The notes under the pieces: generated by a model | Database searches by the model: none | What the model was told of the DNA's origin: nothing | Seen by the model: the letters and a program-made list of their open reading frames with translations, nothing else | Shown here: positions 18,156 through 26,904 of the stretch, one piece after another | How positions within the stretch are numbered: position 1 is the stretch's first letter | Layout: every line of letters begins with the position of its first letter | Program-made: the position numbers and the translations under genes | NCBI RefSeq assembly: GCF_014874095.1 | Contig: NZ_JADBEB010000001.1 | Span: forward strand, 8,990,001-9,054,000 | Reading direction: 5' to 3' | From: Plantactinospora soyae | GTDB taxonomy: Bacteria > Actinomycetota > Actinomycetes > Mycobacteriales > Micromonosporaceae | DNA length: 64,000 nucleotides

Positions 18156-19733
18156 CTACCCGGGGGTGATTCGGATCGCCGGTTTCAGCGCGTCGGGAGC
18201 GGGCGGCCGGGCGAAGGTGAGCACGGTGTCCGGGCCCTCGACGGTCAGCGCGACGGGGCTGTCGTCACCGAGCAGCCGGGCAGTGCCGGTGAGCTGGACG
18301 CCGGCCAGCCGGACCCGGTCGCCGGTGACCGGCCCGCCGAGGATGACGTTGACGGCACCGTCCCGGCCGAGGGTGAAGTGCGCACCCTCGCTCTCGGGTC
18401 GGCTCCACGGTCGGCTGGCGTAGATCGCGGCACCGTTGGCGTCGAGCCACCGACCGAAGCCCGCCAACCGGCGCAGCTGCTCCGGCGGCAGGGTGCCCTC
18501 GCCGCCGGACGGGCCGACGTTGAGCAGCAGGTTCCCGTTCTTGGCAACGGCGTCGACGAAGTCCGGCAACAGCGTGTCCGGGAACGACGCGTAGTCCTGG
18601 TCGCGCTCCATGCGGTTGAAGCCGTACGAGTTGCCGATGCCTCGGGTCGTCTCCCACTTCTTCGCCCGCACCGTGTCGTACTGGGTGTACTCGGGGGTGG
18701 TGAAGTCGCTGTGCGGCACGGCCGGCGGCGTGACGTTGTCGATGAACTCCGGGTCGTCGGCGATCGCCCACTTCATCAGCCGGTCGAAGCCCGCCCTGCC
18801 GAGCGTGGTTCCCATCGTCCAGCGCCAGAAGGAGTCGGTCTGCCAGCGGTCGTTCACCACCCCGTCCGGGACGGTGTTGTAGTAGTCGGCAAGCAGGCTG
18901 AACAGCCGTTTCTGCCCGGTCGGCCAGGAGATGTCGTTCCACAGCAGGTCGGGCTTGTACCGGATGACGAGTTCCCGGAGCTGGGCGTCGGCGTAGTCGG
19001 CGTAGCCGTCGCCGTACCGGGCGTAGGTGTAGTCGCCGAGGGTGCGGACGATGTCGCGCTGGAAGGTCCAGTCCACCCCGCCGGAGTAGTAGACGCCGAA
19101 CCGCAGCCCCTGGGCTCGGACGGCGGTGGCGAGTTCGCCGACGATGTCCCGCTCGCTGTGCCAGCCGGGCCGGTGCGGGTGGCGTACGCCGGTCGGCCAC
19201 AGCGCGTACCCGTCGTGGTACTTGGCGACCAGTACGACGTACCGGGCGCCGGAGTCGCGGAACGTCTTCGCCCAGGCGTTCGGGTCCCACCGCTCCAGCC
19301 CCTTGTCGAACATCGCCTTGAAGCCCTCGTACGGCAGGTTCCCGTAGGTCGCCCGGTGGTGCTCGGCGGTCGGCGTCGACGGATCCCGCATGGCGTTGCC
19401 GTAGTCCTCGGCGTACGGGTGCACCAGCATCGCCCGGTCGTAGTCGGAGCGCAGCACGTCGGCGTAGTTGCCGGTCGGGGCGAACCCGGGGACGGAAAAA
19501 AGTCCCCAGTGGATGAAGATCCCGAACTTGGCGTCGGAGAACCAGTCGGGCACCGGGTGCGCGTTCAGCGATTCCCGGGTCGCCCGGTACGGCCCCTCGG
19601 TCGTCATCCTGGCCAACCGGTCGTCCCGCCAGGCGTAGACCGCCGCCGCGATCGGCGGCGTGGCCACCAGCAGTGTCAGAACGACCAGCCCCACCAGCAG
19701 TTTCTTTCGGTGTCGACGGATGAATGCCCGCAT
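18156..19733 (-). CDS. GH29 alpha-L-fucosidase, membrane-anchored or secreted
   Basis: Retaining exo-glycosidase that removes alpha-L-fucose. Of 525 residues, 1-35 hold a basic start and one hydrophobic helix (KKLLVGLVVLTLLVATPPIAA) without a lipobox cysteine, so it is an uncleaved anchor or a signal peptide. Catalytic-domain landmarks follow: FGIFIHWGLFSVPGF, YVVLVAKYHDGYALWPT, FGVYYSGGVDW, and PDLLWNDISW near residue 266, whose Asp fits the nucleophile. NGNLLLNVGPSGGEG is also typical. The ATG has a strong GGGGAGG site. It is divergent from a TetR gene with a palindromic operator between them, so it is probably repressed until substrate appears. Confidence 0.9.
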   Translation of the reverse strand: MRAFIRRHRKKLLVGLVVLTLLVATPPIAAAVYAWRDDRLARMTTEGPYRATRESLNAHPVPDWFSDAKFGIFIHWGLFSVPGFAPTGNYADVLRSDYDRAMLVHPYAEDYGNAMRDPSTPTAEHHRATYGNLPYEGFKAMFDKGLERWDPNAWAKTFRDSGARYVVLVAKYHDGYALWPTGVRHPHRPGWHSERDIVGELATAVRAQGLRFGVYYSGGVDWTFQRDIVRTLGDYTYARYGDGYADYADAQLRELVIRYKPDLLWNDISWPTGQKRLFSLLADYYNTVPDGVVNDRWQTDSFWRWTMGTTLGRAGFDRLMKWAIADDPEFIDNVTPPAVPHSDFTTPEYTQYDTVRAKKWETTRGIGNSYGFNRMERDQDYASFPDTLLPDFVDAVAKNGNLLLNVGPSGGEGTLPPEQLRRLAGFGRWLDANGAAIYASRPWSRPESEGAHFTLGRDGAVNVILGGPVTGDRVRLAGVQLTGTARLLGDDSPVALTVEGPDTVLTFARPPAPDALKPAIRITPG

Positions 19734-19753
19734 GACTCCCCCTCCCCAGGTAG

Positions 19754-19769
19754 CAATACAAATGTATTG
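19754..19769. promoter_or_regulatory. Palindromic operator between fucosidase and TetR genes
   Basis: CAATACAAATGTATTG: two perfect 7-bp arms (CAATACA/TGTATTG) around AA, in an AT-rich patch within otherwise high-GC sequence. A half-site GTATTG recurs at 19802-19807, just before the regulator start. It sits 21 bases before the fucosidase start, where a bound TetR dimer would block both divergent promoters. Confidence 0.7.
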
Positions 19770-19823
19770 TCTGCCAGCGTGGCGGAGGTTGCAAGTCGAA
19801 CGTATTGCTTAGAGAATCGGATC

Positions 19824-20447
19824 ATGCCGAGGAAGGTCGACCACGAGCAACGCCGGAGCCGGATCGCCGAGGCGGTGTGGACGATCGTCGCCCTGCGCGG
19901 GCTGGAGGCGGTCAGCCTGCGCGACGTCGCCGCCGAGGCCGGGGTTTCGCTGGGCCAGGTCCAGCACTACTTCAAGACCAAGGACCAGGTCCTGCTGTAC
20001 GCCTGTCGTCGCCTCGTCGAACTGGCCGGCGAGGAACTGGGCCGCAAAGCCGGGACACCGCCCGAACCCTCGTCCCCCCGGGCGGTCATCCGGGCGATCG
20101 CCGAGCAGACCGTGCCGACCACACCGGAACACCAGGCCGGCGCCGCGGTCTGGTACGCCTTCATCACCAGGTCGGTCACCATGCCGGAGCTGGCCACAGT
20201 CATCCGGACCACCTGGGCCGACACGCACGCCCTGATCACCGAACAGGTACGCCTGGCCCAGCGGGCCGGCGAGGTGGACCCCCGGCTCGACCCGGCGGGG
20301 CTGGCCGCCACCCTGCAAACCGTGATCGACGGCGTCGTCCCGCAGGTGCTGGTCGGACACCGTACCGGCACCGAGGCCCTGGCCATCGTGGACGAGCATC
20401 TCGATCTGGTCTTCGACCCCGCCCCGAGCCGCCGACAGCCCGGCTGA
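19824..20447 (+). CDS. TetR-family regulator of the divergent fucosidase
   Basis: Predicted repressor of 207 residues. The N-terminal helix-turn-helix reads RIAEAVWTIVALRGLEAVSL then DVAAEAGVSLGQVQHYFKTKDQVLL, the classic TetR pattern. The rest is an all-helical ligand domain. ATG 19824 fits where the family normally starts; the open frame extends far upstream only because the antisense fucosidase strand has no stops. Regulation of the fucosidase and of itself is inferred from the divergent layout and the palindrome between them. Confidence 0.9.
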   Translation: MPRKVDHEQRRSRIAEAVWTIVALRGLEAVSLRDVAAEAGVSLGQVQHYFKTKDQVLLYACRRLVELAGEELGRKAGTPPEPSSPRAVIRAIAEQTVPTTPEHQAGAAVWYAFITRSVTMPELATVIRTTWADTHALITEQVRLAQRAGEVDPRLDPAGLAATLQTVIDGVVPQVLVGHRTGTEALAIVDEHLDLVFDPAPSRRQPG

Positions 20448-20782
20448 CCAGGCAACGAGTACCGGAGCGGTGTCCACCGGAGATGTTGACGGCGAACGGG
20501 TCTCCGACGACAGCAGCGCCGCCGCCACCTCGGAGTGCTGGTAAGAACGTGTCACCACCAGCTAAAGCGGGCGTGCACGGGAGACCTGGTGTGGCCGGAG
20601 GTGGCGGCCAGGCTGGCTGGCCGCTGGTCTGGACAAACCTTCAACTTATTGATTTTGAGCCGGCTGGTCTACAGACCACGCAGACCCCCCGGCTCCTCCC
20701 CTGGCCGACTCGTGAACAGTCCCGCCACACATGGCGCATAGGCATGACATCACCGGCGAACAGGCCGGCTCCTCTGGCGGCC
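20448..20782. other. Non-coding left flank of the accessory island
   Basis: 335 bases with no supported gene. GC content drops after about 20530 (for example TTCAACTTATTGATTTTGAG), marking the start of sequence unlike the rest of the window. I found no tRNA or clear attachment site. Confidence 0.5.
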
Positions 20783-21134
20783 ATGACCGATGTCAGCGCG
20801 ACTCACTCCAGGGGATCAACATGGACACCACGCCCACTGTCCCCGGATACCTCCGCCCTCCCAGTGGCGGACGGGCAGCGGGACGAAGTTGTCAGCCTCT
20901 ACGTCCCCTGTGCGTTCTGCGGGATCTGGCACAGCCACGGCAACGGCCGCGCGTCCGAACCGCTCAACCAACCCGGGGAGGTCACTCACCGCGTGGAGCA
21001 CTGCACCAGCCCCACGGACCGCTACGGGCGGTCCACCGCCCCCGAGAGAGGCTGGGCCGTACGCGCGCACCGGTTACAACATCCTGATGCAGGAGGAGCC
21101 GTTCCGCCAGGAGTGGGGCACGGGACACGCGTAG
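20783..21134 (+). pseudogene. Frameshifted zinc-ribbon-like protein of an integrative element
   Basis: From ATG 20783, frame 2 reads a soluble protein with VVSLYVPCAFCGIWHSHGNG and VTHRVEHCTSPTDRYG, a CxxC/HxH/Cys pattern of small proteins I associate with actinobacterial integrative elements. The natural continuation, GPYARTGYNILMQEEPF ending in TAG 21132-21134, is in the next frame, so an indel lies near 21020-21053. The shifted frame itself goes on as Arg/Pro/Gly-rich nonsense to 21148. I read this as a decayed cargo gene. A programmed frameshift is possible but no slippery site is evident. Confidence 0.55.
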
Positions 21135-21443
21135 GCGGTCCCGCGTGATCGCCGCTGCCTTCTCCTGGCCGGACGCGCACCGGTGCCCGGCGTGAGGTAG
21201 CGCGAGAGTCCGCTGCAACCGATGGAGGAGTGGCGTTGGACCGGACAGATGGGCGGCCACTTCTACAACTGCTAGCCGGACACCACGGGCGAGACTCCGG
21301 CGTGTCGGTGGACATGTCCCCACGGGGGCGCGCTCCGTGTCCGGGAGTTGTCCGGGACACGCGCAGTCCTGATCGCTACCGCGGCGGCCTTCGACGCCTG
21401 GGGGGTCTGGCCGTAGCGACGGCAGCCCGTTCAGGCTGCCTGG
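21135..21443. other. Island spacer with one tiny possible ORF
   Basis: 309 bases without a solid gene. An open frame at 21222-21275 (+) would give a 17-residue peptide, MEEWRWTGQMGGHFYNC, rich in Trp and ending in Cys, but it has no good ribosome-binding site. An imperfect palindrome, GTGTCC...GGACAC, lies near 21340-21360. Confidence 0.35.
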
Positions 21444-22706
21444 TCACGCACGGCTCTGATGCGGAACGGCATCCTCGGCGACACTGATTCCTCGGTCGGC
21501 GCGCCGGCGATGCCATCGCCGCTGCCGTGTGAAGGTCGTGATCGTTGCGGCAACACCGATGGCCGCGCCGGCAATCAAGGCGGTGGGCAACCAGCCGAAC
21601 CACTTCGCAGTCGCTGCCCCGAAGGCAGTCCCAAGGCTGCCGCCCACAAAGTAGACCAACATGTAGGCACTGTTAAAGCGTGCCGGGGCCGCCGGATCGA
21701 TCGCCAGAACAGTGCTTTGGTTAGCCACCTGGGCCGCGAACAGCCCCGCATCGAAGACCGCCAGGCAGACCAGGGTCACGGCTGTGTTCGCGAGGCTGAA
21801 GCCCAGAATGGTCGCGGCTACCGCGGCCAGGACGAGGCCGGCGAGGATCACCCGGCGAGCACCGACGCGGTCAGTCCACGCACCCGCGACCTGGGTGGCC
21901 AGGATGCCCGAGAGGCCCGCAAGTGCATACAGTCCGATCCGTTCGGCCGAGTACGAGAACGGGGGCTCAGAGAGCGCCACGGCGATCCCTGCCCACACCA
22001 CGGAGAACGCGAAGAACCACATTGAGCCGCGCAATGCGGCAACGCGCAGGGTCGCGTGACGGACGAACAAGCCAGGCAGCGAACGCAACGCAGACAGGTA
22101 GCCGCGCTCGGCGGTGCCGTGTGCTCGCGGGAGCGCCACCAGGCAGCACACCGTGACCAAGCCGCAGGCAGCGGCGAAGACGAGCAGCATCTTGCGCCAG
22201 CCGAGCTCGTCTGAAAGCCACCCGCCGACGATTCGGCCGGCAAGAATCCCGGCTGAGATGCCGGCGGTCACGACCCCCAAAATCGTTGCACGCCGTCGCG
22301 GAGGAGCCAAACGGCCCGCGACCGAACTCAGGCCCGCCCCGACCGATGAACACGCACCGACCACGGCGACCATCAGGCCCAACAGCGTGACAGTGGGGAC
22401 GACTGCGCTGGCCGCAAGTGCACACGCAAGGACCCCGAACTGAGCGGCCAGGACCCGCCCAGGAGCGAAGCGGTCGACCAACGGCACGAGAACACCGAGA
22501 CCAACCATGTAGCCGATAGGCCCAAACGCGAGTGCGACCCCAACGGCAGTGATCTGTGTACCCAACGAGTCCGCCACATCCGCAATCGCTGGCTGCAACG
22601 GGTAGATGGTCGACGTGGCAAGGGCAGCCGAGGTCGACATGAACAGGACGGCGGAACCGCGGAGCCGAGCAGAACCAGGAGCCCCGATGTTGGTTTCAGT
22701 TGTCAC
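21444..22706 (-). CDS. MFS transporter, drug efflux type
   Basis: Predicted protein of 420 residues with about twelve hydrophobic helices and a cytoplasmic loop in the middle. The DHA1-like motif A region is present as WLSDELGWRKM in the second repeat position, and PLVDRFAPGRVLAAQFG follows helix 2. AGILAGRIVGGWLSDELGW resembles the motif of proton-coupled drug antiporters. GC is visibly lower than in neighbouring core genes, consistent with arrival on the island. The substrate is unknown. It is the only apparently intact long gene of the island and is divergent from the 22760 gene. Confidence 0.85.
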   Translation of the reverse strand: MTTETNIGAPGSARLRGSAVLFMSTSAALATSTIYPLQPAIADVADSLGTQITAVGVALAFGPIGYMVGLGVLVPLVDRFAPGRVLAAQFGVLACALAASAVVPTVTLLGLMVAVVGACSSVGAGLSSVAGRLAPPRRRATILGVVTAGISAGILAGRIVGGWLSDELGWRKMLLVFAAACGLVTVCCLVALPRAHGTAERGYLSALRSLPGLFVRHATLRVAALRGSMWFFAFSVVWAGIAVALSEPPFSYSAERIGLYALAGLSGILATQVAGAWTDRVGARRVILAGLVLAAVAATILGFSLANTAVTLVCLAVFDAGLFAAQVANQSTVLAIDPAAPARFNSAYMLVYFVGGSLGTAFGAATAKWFGWLPTALIAGAAIGVAATITTFTRQRRWHRRRADRGISVAEDAVPHQSRA

Positions 22707-22759
22707 CCGACCGACCGTAGGGGTGCAAGAGCAGGAGTGCTGGCGAGAATAGGACGTCG

Positions 22760-23320
22760 ATGGCGTGGGAGGCCCAGCTCAGCTCGATCACTGCTGAGGA
22801 GGTCGTCGAGCGCAGCTGTCGGTGGGCGGATGAGGTGCCGTCCATCGTCGTTCGGCCGCCCACCGAGCGCGGCGGGGCGTGGCGGGTAACACGCGGGTTG
22901 CTCCGCTTCGACGGGGCATGGCTACCCGCTGAGGCGGACTTGGTGCCGTTCATCGGGTGGGTGCTGTCCGGACGGTTCGTCTACGACGCTTTGCGGTGTC
23001 CGGCCATCGGCCAGGTCCCGGCCCGCCACGTACACCCGGACACCCTTGCGGACCTGCTCCGCCTCCAGTCGCTCACCGTGGAGGCGACCCGGCTCCGGGG
23101 TCCGCGCGGCAGGCTTAGCGCGCGGCCGGGAAAGGCCAGGTGGAGGCCCGGAAACTGGTGGCGGTGGCTGCCGCCGCTTGCGATGCGTCGGACGTGGCCG
23201 GAGGTGAACCGGATCATCCGCCAGCGTCAGAAGGAGGCGACCACCGCTGAGACCGTGGCGGAGGGCACGGCGGACGGGGTGACGACGCTCCGGCGTCAGG
23301 TGGCCGCCGGGATCGAGTAG
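22760..23320 (+). CDS. Island protein of unknown function, probably truncated by an in-frame TAG
   Basis: 186 residues with good coding bias: MAWEAQLSSITAEEVVERS..., WRVTRGLLRFDGAWLPAEAD, RFVYDALRCPAIGQVPARH, then a basic Trp-rich region (WRPGNWWRWLPPLAMRRTW) and a helical tail. The frame stops at TAG 23318-23320 but continues in the same frame as clearly coding helix, RRPEWLAYLHGQAAELARLD, for another 50 codons, so the TAG looks like a recent nonsense mutation. No family is recognised. It may be a mobilisation or replication accessory protein. Confidence 0.55.
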   Translation: MAWEAQLSSITAEEVVERSCRWADEVPSIVVRPPTERGGAWRVTRGLLRFDGAWLPAEADLVPFIGWVLSGRFVYDALRCPAIGQVPARHVHPDTLADLLRLQSLTVEATRLRGPRGRLSARPGKARWRPGNWWRWLPPLAMRRTWPEVNRIIRQRQKEATTAETVAEGTADGVTTLRRQVAAGIE

Positions 23321-23594
23321 CGTCGGCCGGAGTGGCTGGCGTACCTGCACGGCCAGGCGGCGGAACTGGCCCGGCTGGACCTGGTGGCGGAGGAACTGGC
23401 GGCCACCGTGAAGGCCCTAGCGGAGTTTGACCGCGTGCGCCAGGTGATGGAAGTCCCGGCACGCCTGTTCATGGCTGCATCCACGCTCGAGGCCTGGCGG
23501 TCCAGGAAGCCCGGGAGCAGGCCACTACCGCGTCGGCGAGCCTGGAGCGGCACGTGGTCCAGGCCACTCGGGGGAGGCCGCTGCGGCGGTCTGA
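23321..23594 (+). pseudogene. Remnant C-terminal part of the 22760 gene
   Basis: Directly after the TAG, the same frame reads WLAYLHGQAAELARLDLVAE and a helical continuation (AEFDRVRQVMEVPARLFMAAS) up to about 23480. Coding character then moves to another frame, one of which ends at TGA 23592-23594 just ahead of a terminator hairpin. At least one nonsense and one frameshift lesion therefore separate it from an intact gene. Confidence 0.45.
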
Positions 23595-23608
23595 GTTTCA
23601 CAAACAGG

Positions 23609-23648
23609 GGCCCGCATCCGCCGGACTGGCCTCCTCCGGGTGCGGGCC
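23609..23648. terminator. Hairpin terminator between converging island genes
   Basis: GGCCCGCATCC (23609-23619) pairs with GGGTGCGGGCC (23638-23648) with one G-T wobble over an 18-base loop, followed by GTTTCGTGT. It lies between the ends of the + strand pseudogene and the - strand AlpA-like gene, so it could serve both. Confidence 0.7.
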
Positions 23649-23675
23649 GTTTCGTGTCTCTGCGAGCCGCCTCTG

Positions 23676-23876
23676 TTACTCGCTCTCGTCGCGTTGGCTG
23701 GGCCGGTTCTCGCGAATCCAGGCTTCAACGGCGTCTCGGTCCCAGATCCGCATGCGGCCATTGCCGACGGTATCGACGGGCTCGGGGAATCCAGGTCGAC
23801 GGACGATCTCGGTTGTCCTGGTACGTGATACACCGCCGAGCATCGCGGCGACGTCTGCCAGGGCAACCAGCCTCAT
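23676..23876 (-). CDS. AlpA/excisionase-like small DNA-binding protein
   Basis: 66 residues from ATG 23876: MRLVALADVAAMLGGVSRTR, then PGFPEPVDTVGNGRMRIWDR and DAVEAWIREN. This is the winged MerR-like helix-turn-helix of AlpA and excisionase proteins, in which the second part forms the wing and a DxVxxW helix follows. Such genes control integration, excision or early transcription in mobile elements. The frame extends upstream, but that part is Arg/Cys-rich without homology character. It is the best direct sign that this stretch came from an integrative element; no integrase is present. Confidence 0.75.
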   Translation of the reverse strand: MRLVALADVAAMLGGVSRTRTTEIVRRPGFPEPVDTVGNGRMRIWDRDAVEAWIRENRPSQRDESE

Positions 23877-24097
23877 ACGGCGACGGTAAGCACAAATGAC
23901 CTTGCCACTTCGGCACTTGCCGCATTGACGGTGTCGAAGTGGCAAGGGAGGCTGTTGTGCATGGGTTGTGCCGCTCGTGGAGCGGGGCTCGGGGGCGGCA
24001 CGTCAGCCTTAGCCTGCCCGCGCGGCCGGATCACCCCGTCCCCTGGCAAGGGGCGCCGGCCGCCGGGCAGGCCCGGACGCGACGAAGGGTGACGCAC

Positions 24098-24319
24098 GTG
24101 TTCAGCGACGACATACCGCACCAGCCCGTACCGCTCACCAATCCCGGACCCGTGCCCGTGCCTGAGTCGATCGAGCGGGCCGAGATGCGCACGGTGCTCC
24201 GGCGCCACGTCAGCAACGGAGGCAACTGCCAGTCGTGCGGCAACCCCCCGGATCACACCGGGATGTGCTGGGCGGCCAGGGTGGCGTACGAACGGCTGGC
24301 GAGCGACTGGGGGAAGTGA
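24098..24319 (+). CDS. Small zinc-ribbon-like protein of the island
   Basis: 73 residues from GTG 24098, which has GAAGGG eight bases upstream. The C-terminal half is NGGNCQSCGNPPDHTGMCWA, a CxxC...C pattern that could bind zinc, followed by a helix (ARVAYERLASDWGK). Proteins of this size and pattern occur in actinobacterial integrative elements. It ends 13 bases before a perfect terminator hairpin. Function unknown. Confidence 0.6.
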   Translation: MFSDDIPHQPVPLTNPGPVPVPESIERAEMRTVLRRHVSNGGNCQSCGNPPDHTGMCWAARVAYERLASDWGK

Positions 24320-24332
24320 CCCCGGAGACGCG

Positions 24333-24371
24333 GAACGGCCCGGACCTGCGTGGGATAGGTCCGGGCCGTTC
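24333..24371 (+). terminator. Perfect 15-bp hairpin terminator
   Basis: GAACGGCCCGGACCT (24333-24347) and AGGTCCGGGCCGTTC (24357-24371) pair without mismatch over a 9-base loop, directly after the small zinc-ribbon gene. Nearby, TGGATCC occurs three times between 24391 and 24415. Confidence 0.85.
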
Positions 24372-24453
24372 TGTGCGCGGCTACGCCCCTTGGATCCCTG
24401 GATCCGCCTGGATCCGACGGGCGTGGCTCGCGATGCCCAGCTAGGTTCGGTGG

Positions 24454-25194
24454 ATGCGACTATCGGTGCTCGGCGGTTGCGGCGGCTGGCCGACCGCGAA
24501 CCAGGCGTGCAGCGGATACGTCATCGAGCACGACGGGTTCAGGCTTCTGGTGGATCCGGGCTACGCGACGATGCCCCGGCTGCTCGATCTCATGACACCC
24601 GACGAGGTCGACGCCGTGTTCGTCACGCACGGGCATCCCGACCACTGCGCCGACCTCAATCCCCTGCTGCGCGCCAGAGCCATGCGGGACAACCCCCCGG
24701 CACCGCTGCCCGTGTACGCCCTTCCGGGCGCCCTGGACGCCGTCCTCGCGCTCGACCGGCCGGAAACGCTCGACAGCGCCTACGATCTGCGCGAGTTCAA
24801 CGCCGGCGACCACTTCGACATCGGCCCCTTCTCCGCGTGGACCCGCATGCTGCCGCACTTCACGCCCAACGCCGGCCTTCGGCTCGAGCAGGGCGGCCGG
24901 ATCCTGGCCTACACCGGTGATACCGGCCCCAGCCCCGAGGTGGTGGAACTGGCGCGGGGCGCCGACCTGTTCCTGGCCGAGGCCACCCATGCGGACGAGG
25001 TTCCGGCCGACTCACGGGAGGCCCTGACGAGCGCCGACCAGGCCGGCCGGCAAGCCCGGCGGGCCGCCGTGGGACGCCTCCTGCTCACGCACCTCTGGCC
25101 CGGTTCCGACGTCGAACTGGCCAGGGCAAAGGCCGGTGCGGAGTACGACGGCGACATAGCGATAGCCACCCCCGGCCTCGCCACCGACGTGTGA
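24454..25194 (+). CDS. Metallo-beta-lactamase-fold hydrolase
   Basis: Predicted protein of 246 residues. The metal-binding motif THGHPDHCAD (HxHxDH) is near residue 68. A downstream His is in MLPHFTPN, an Asp in LAYTGDTGPS, and a final His in LLLTHLWPG, giving the full ligand set of RNase Z/phosphodiesterase-like members. No signal peptide. Codon use matches the chromosome, so the island probably ends before it. Substrate unknown; cyclic nucleotide or ester hydrolysis are possibilities. Confidence 0.85.
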   Translation: MRLSVLGGCGGWPTANQACSGYVIEHDGFRLLVDPGYATMPRLLDLMTPDEVDAVFVTHGHPDHCADLNPLLRARAMRDNPPAPLPVYALPGALDAVLALDRPETLDSAYDLREFNAGDHFDIGPFSAWTRMLPHFTPNAGLRLEQGGRILAYTGDTGPSPEVVELARGADLFLAEATHADEVPADSREALTSADQAGRQARRAAVGRLLLTHLWPGSDVELARAKAGAEYDGDIAIATPGLATDV

Positions 25195-25255
25195 GTCAGC
25201 CAGCGACGCCCGCACGGGAACGTGCGAGGACCTCGGCGGCCCCTAACTCGAGGCG

Positions 25256-25405
25256 GGCCGGCGTTCTGTCTACCTCACGCTCGCGGCGGCGGTCGGCCGG
25301 GCCGGCGCCTGGTTCCGCCGGCCGATGGTGCGACGGCGGCTGGACGCGGTCAGCGGCACCGTGCTGATCGCCCTCGGCCTGCGGGTCGCCGCCCAGACCC
25401 GCTGA
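25256..25405 (+). pseudogene. C-terminal fragment of a LysE/RhtB-family exporter
   Basis: In frame before TGA 25403-25405 the sequence reads VYLTLAAAVGRAGAWFRRPM and then RRRLDAVSGTVLIALGLRVA, closely resembling the end of LysE-type amino-acid exporters (loop, then last membrane helix). No start or N-terminal domain precedes it; the sequence upstream is the end of the MBL gene. It is a deletion remnant close to the island edge. Confidence 0.55.
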
Positions 25406-25427
25406 GCGACGACCAGCACGTGGCGGG

Positions 25428-26904
25428 TCAGCGGGCGGGTACGGCCAACGGCTGGGTGGAGGACGCCACCGGGGCCGGCAGCTCCCCCGTACCGCCGAGG
25501 TAGCGGTGGATCGCGGCGGCGGCCGCCCGGCCCTCGGCGATCGCCCAGACGATCAGCGAGGCGCCCCGGTGCATGTCCCCGGCGACGAAGACACCCGGCG
25601 TACCGGCCTGCCATTCGGCGTCCGAGTCGATCGCACCACGCCGGTTGCGGACCACACCGAGCTGATCGAGCAGCAGCTGCTCCTCGGTGCCCTCGAAGCC
25701 GATGGCGAGCAGCACGAGGTCGGCCGGCAGTTCCCGCTCCGAGCCGGGCACCACGGTCAGGAAGCGCTGACCGTTCCGCTTCTCGACGGTGACCTCGGCG
25801 ATCCGGACCGCGCGCACCTGGCCGGTGCCGTCGTCCACGAACTCCTGCACCGCGACCGCGAAGACCCGCTCGCCACCCTCCTCGTGCGCCGGGTACTCGC
25901 GCAGGATCCACGGCCAGGTCGGCCACGGGTCGCGGGCCTCGTCGCGCTCGTGCGGTGGTCGCGGGTACAGGTCGAGCTGGTGTACGCCGGCCGCGCCCTG
26001 CCGGTGCGCCACGCCCAGGCAGTCGGCCGCGGTGTCCCCGCCCCCGATGATCACCACGTGCCTGCCGGCGGCGTCGATCGGCGTCGACGACTCCCGCCCG
26101 CTCACCAGCCGGTTCGACGCCACCAGGTGCTCCATCGCCTGGTGTACGCCACGCAGCGGCCGGCCCGGGGTTTCCGGGGTGTCCCGCCCGGCGAGGGCAC
26201 CGCAGGCGAGCAGCACCGCGTCGTGCTCGGCCCGGAGCTGCTCGGCGGTGACGTCGACGCCGACGTTCACGCCGGTCCGGAACTGCACGCCCTCGGCGGT
26301 GAGCTGGGCCAACCGCCGGTCGATGTGTTCCTTCTCCAGCTTGAAGTCGGGGATGCCGTACCGGAGCAGGCCGCCGATCGCGTCGTCCCGCTCGTACACG
26401 GTCACCGCGTGACCGGCCCGGACGAGCTGCTGCGCGGCGGCGAGTCCGGCCGGCCCGGAGCCGACCACCGCGACCCGCCTGCCGGACGGCCCCGGTACCT
26501 CGTGCGGGGTCACCAGGTCCAGGTCGAAGGCCCGGTTGACGATCTCGACCTCGACCTGCTTGATGGTCACCGGCGCGCCTCCGGCGATGCCCAGTACGCA
26601 GGCCGCCTCGCACGGCGCCGGGCAGAGCCGCCCGGTGAACTCCGGGAAGTTGTTGGTGGCGTGCAGCGACTCGATGGCGGTCGCCCAGTTGCCGGTCCGG
26701 ACCAGGTCGTTCCAGTCCGGGATGCGGTTGCCCAGCGGGCAGCCGTCGTGGCAGAACGGGATGCCGCAGTCCATGCAGCGGGTGGCCTGCGCCCGGATCA
26801 GGGGCTCGTCGGCGGACGGGTAGACCTCGCGCCAGTCGGAGATCCGTACCGGGACCGGGCGGCGGGCCGGGAGCTTCCGGTCGTACCGGAGGAAACCGTT
26901 CGGG

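Noticed and set aside
18081-19823. Long N-terminal extension of the TetR frame
   Set aside because: It is antisense to the GH29 gene. The helix-turn-helix starts at the ATG at 19824 and the operator lies just before it.
24391-24415. Triple TGGATCC as an attachment site
   Set aside because: Short and not repeated at the other side of the island; no tRNA end is present.
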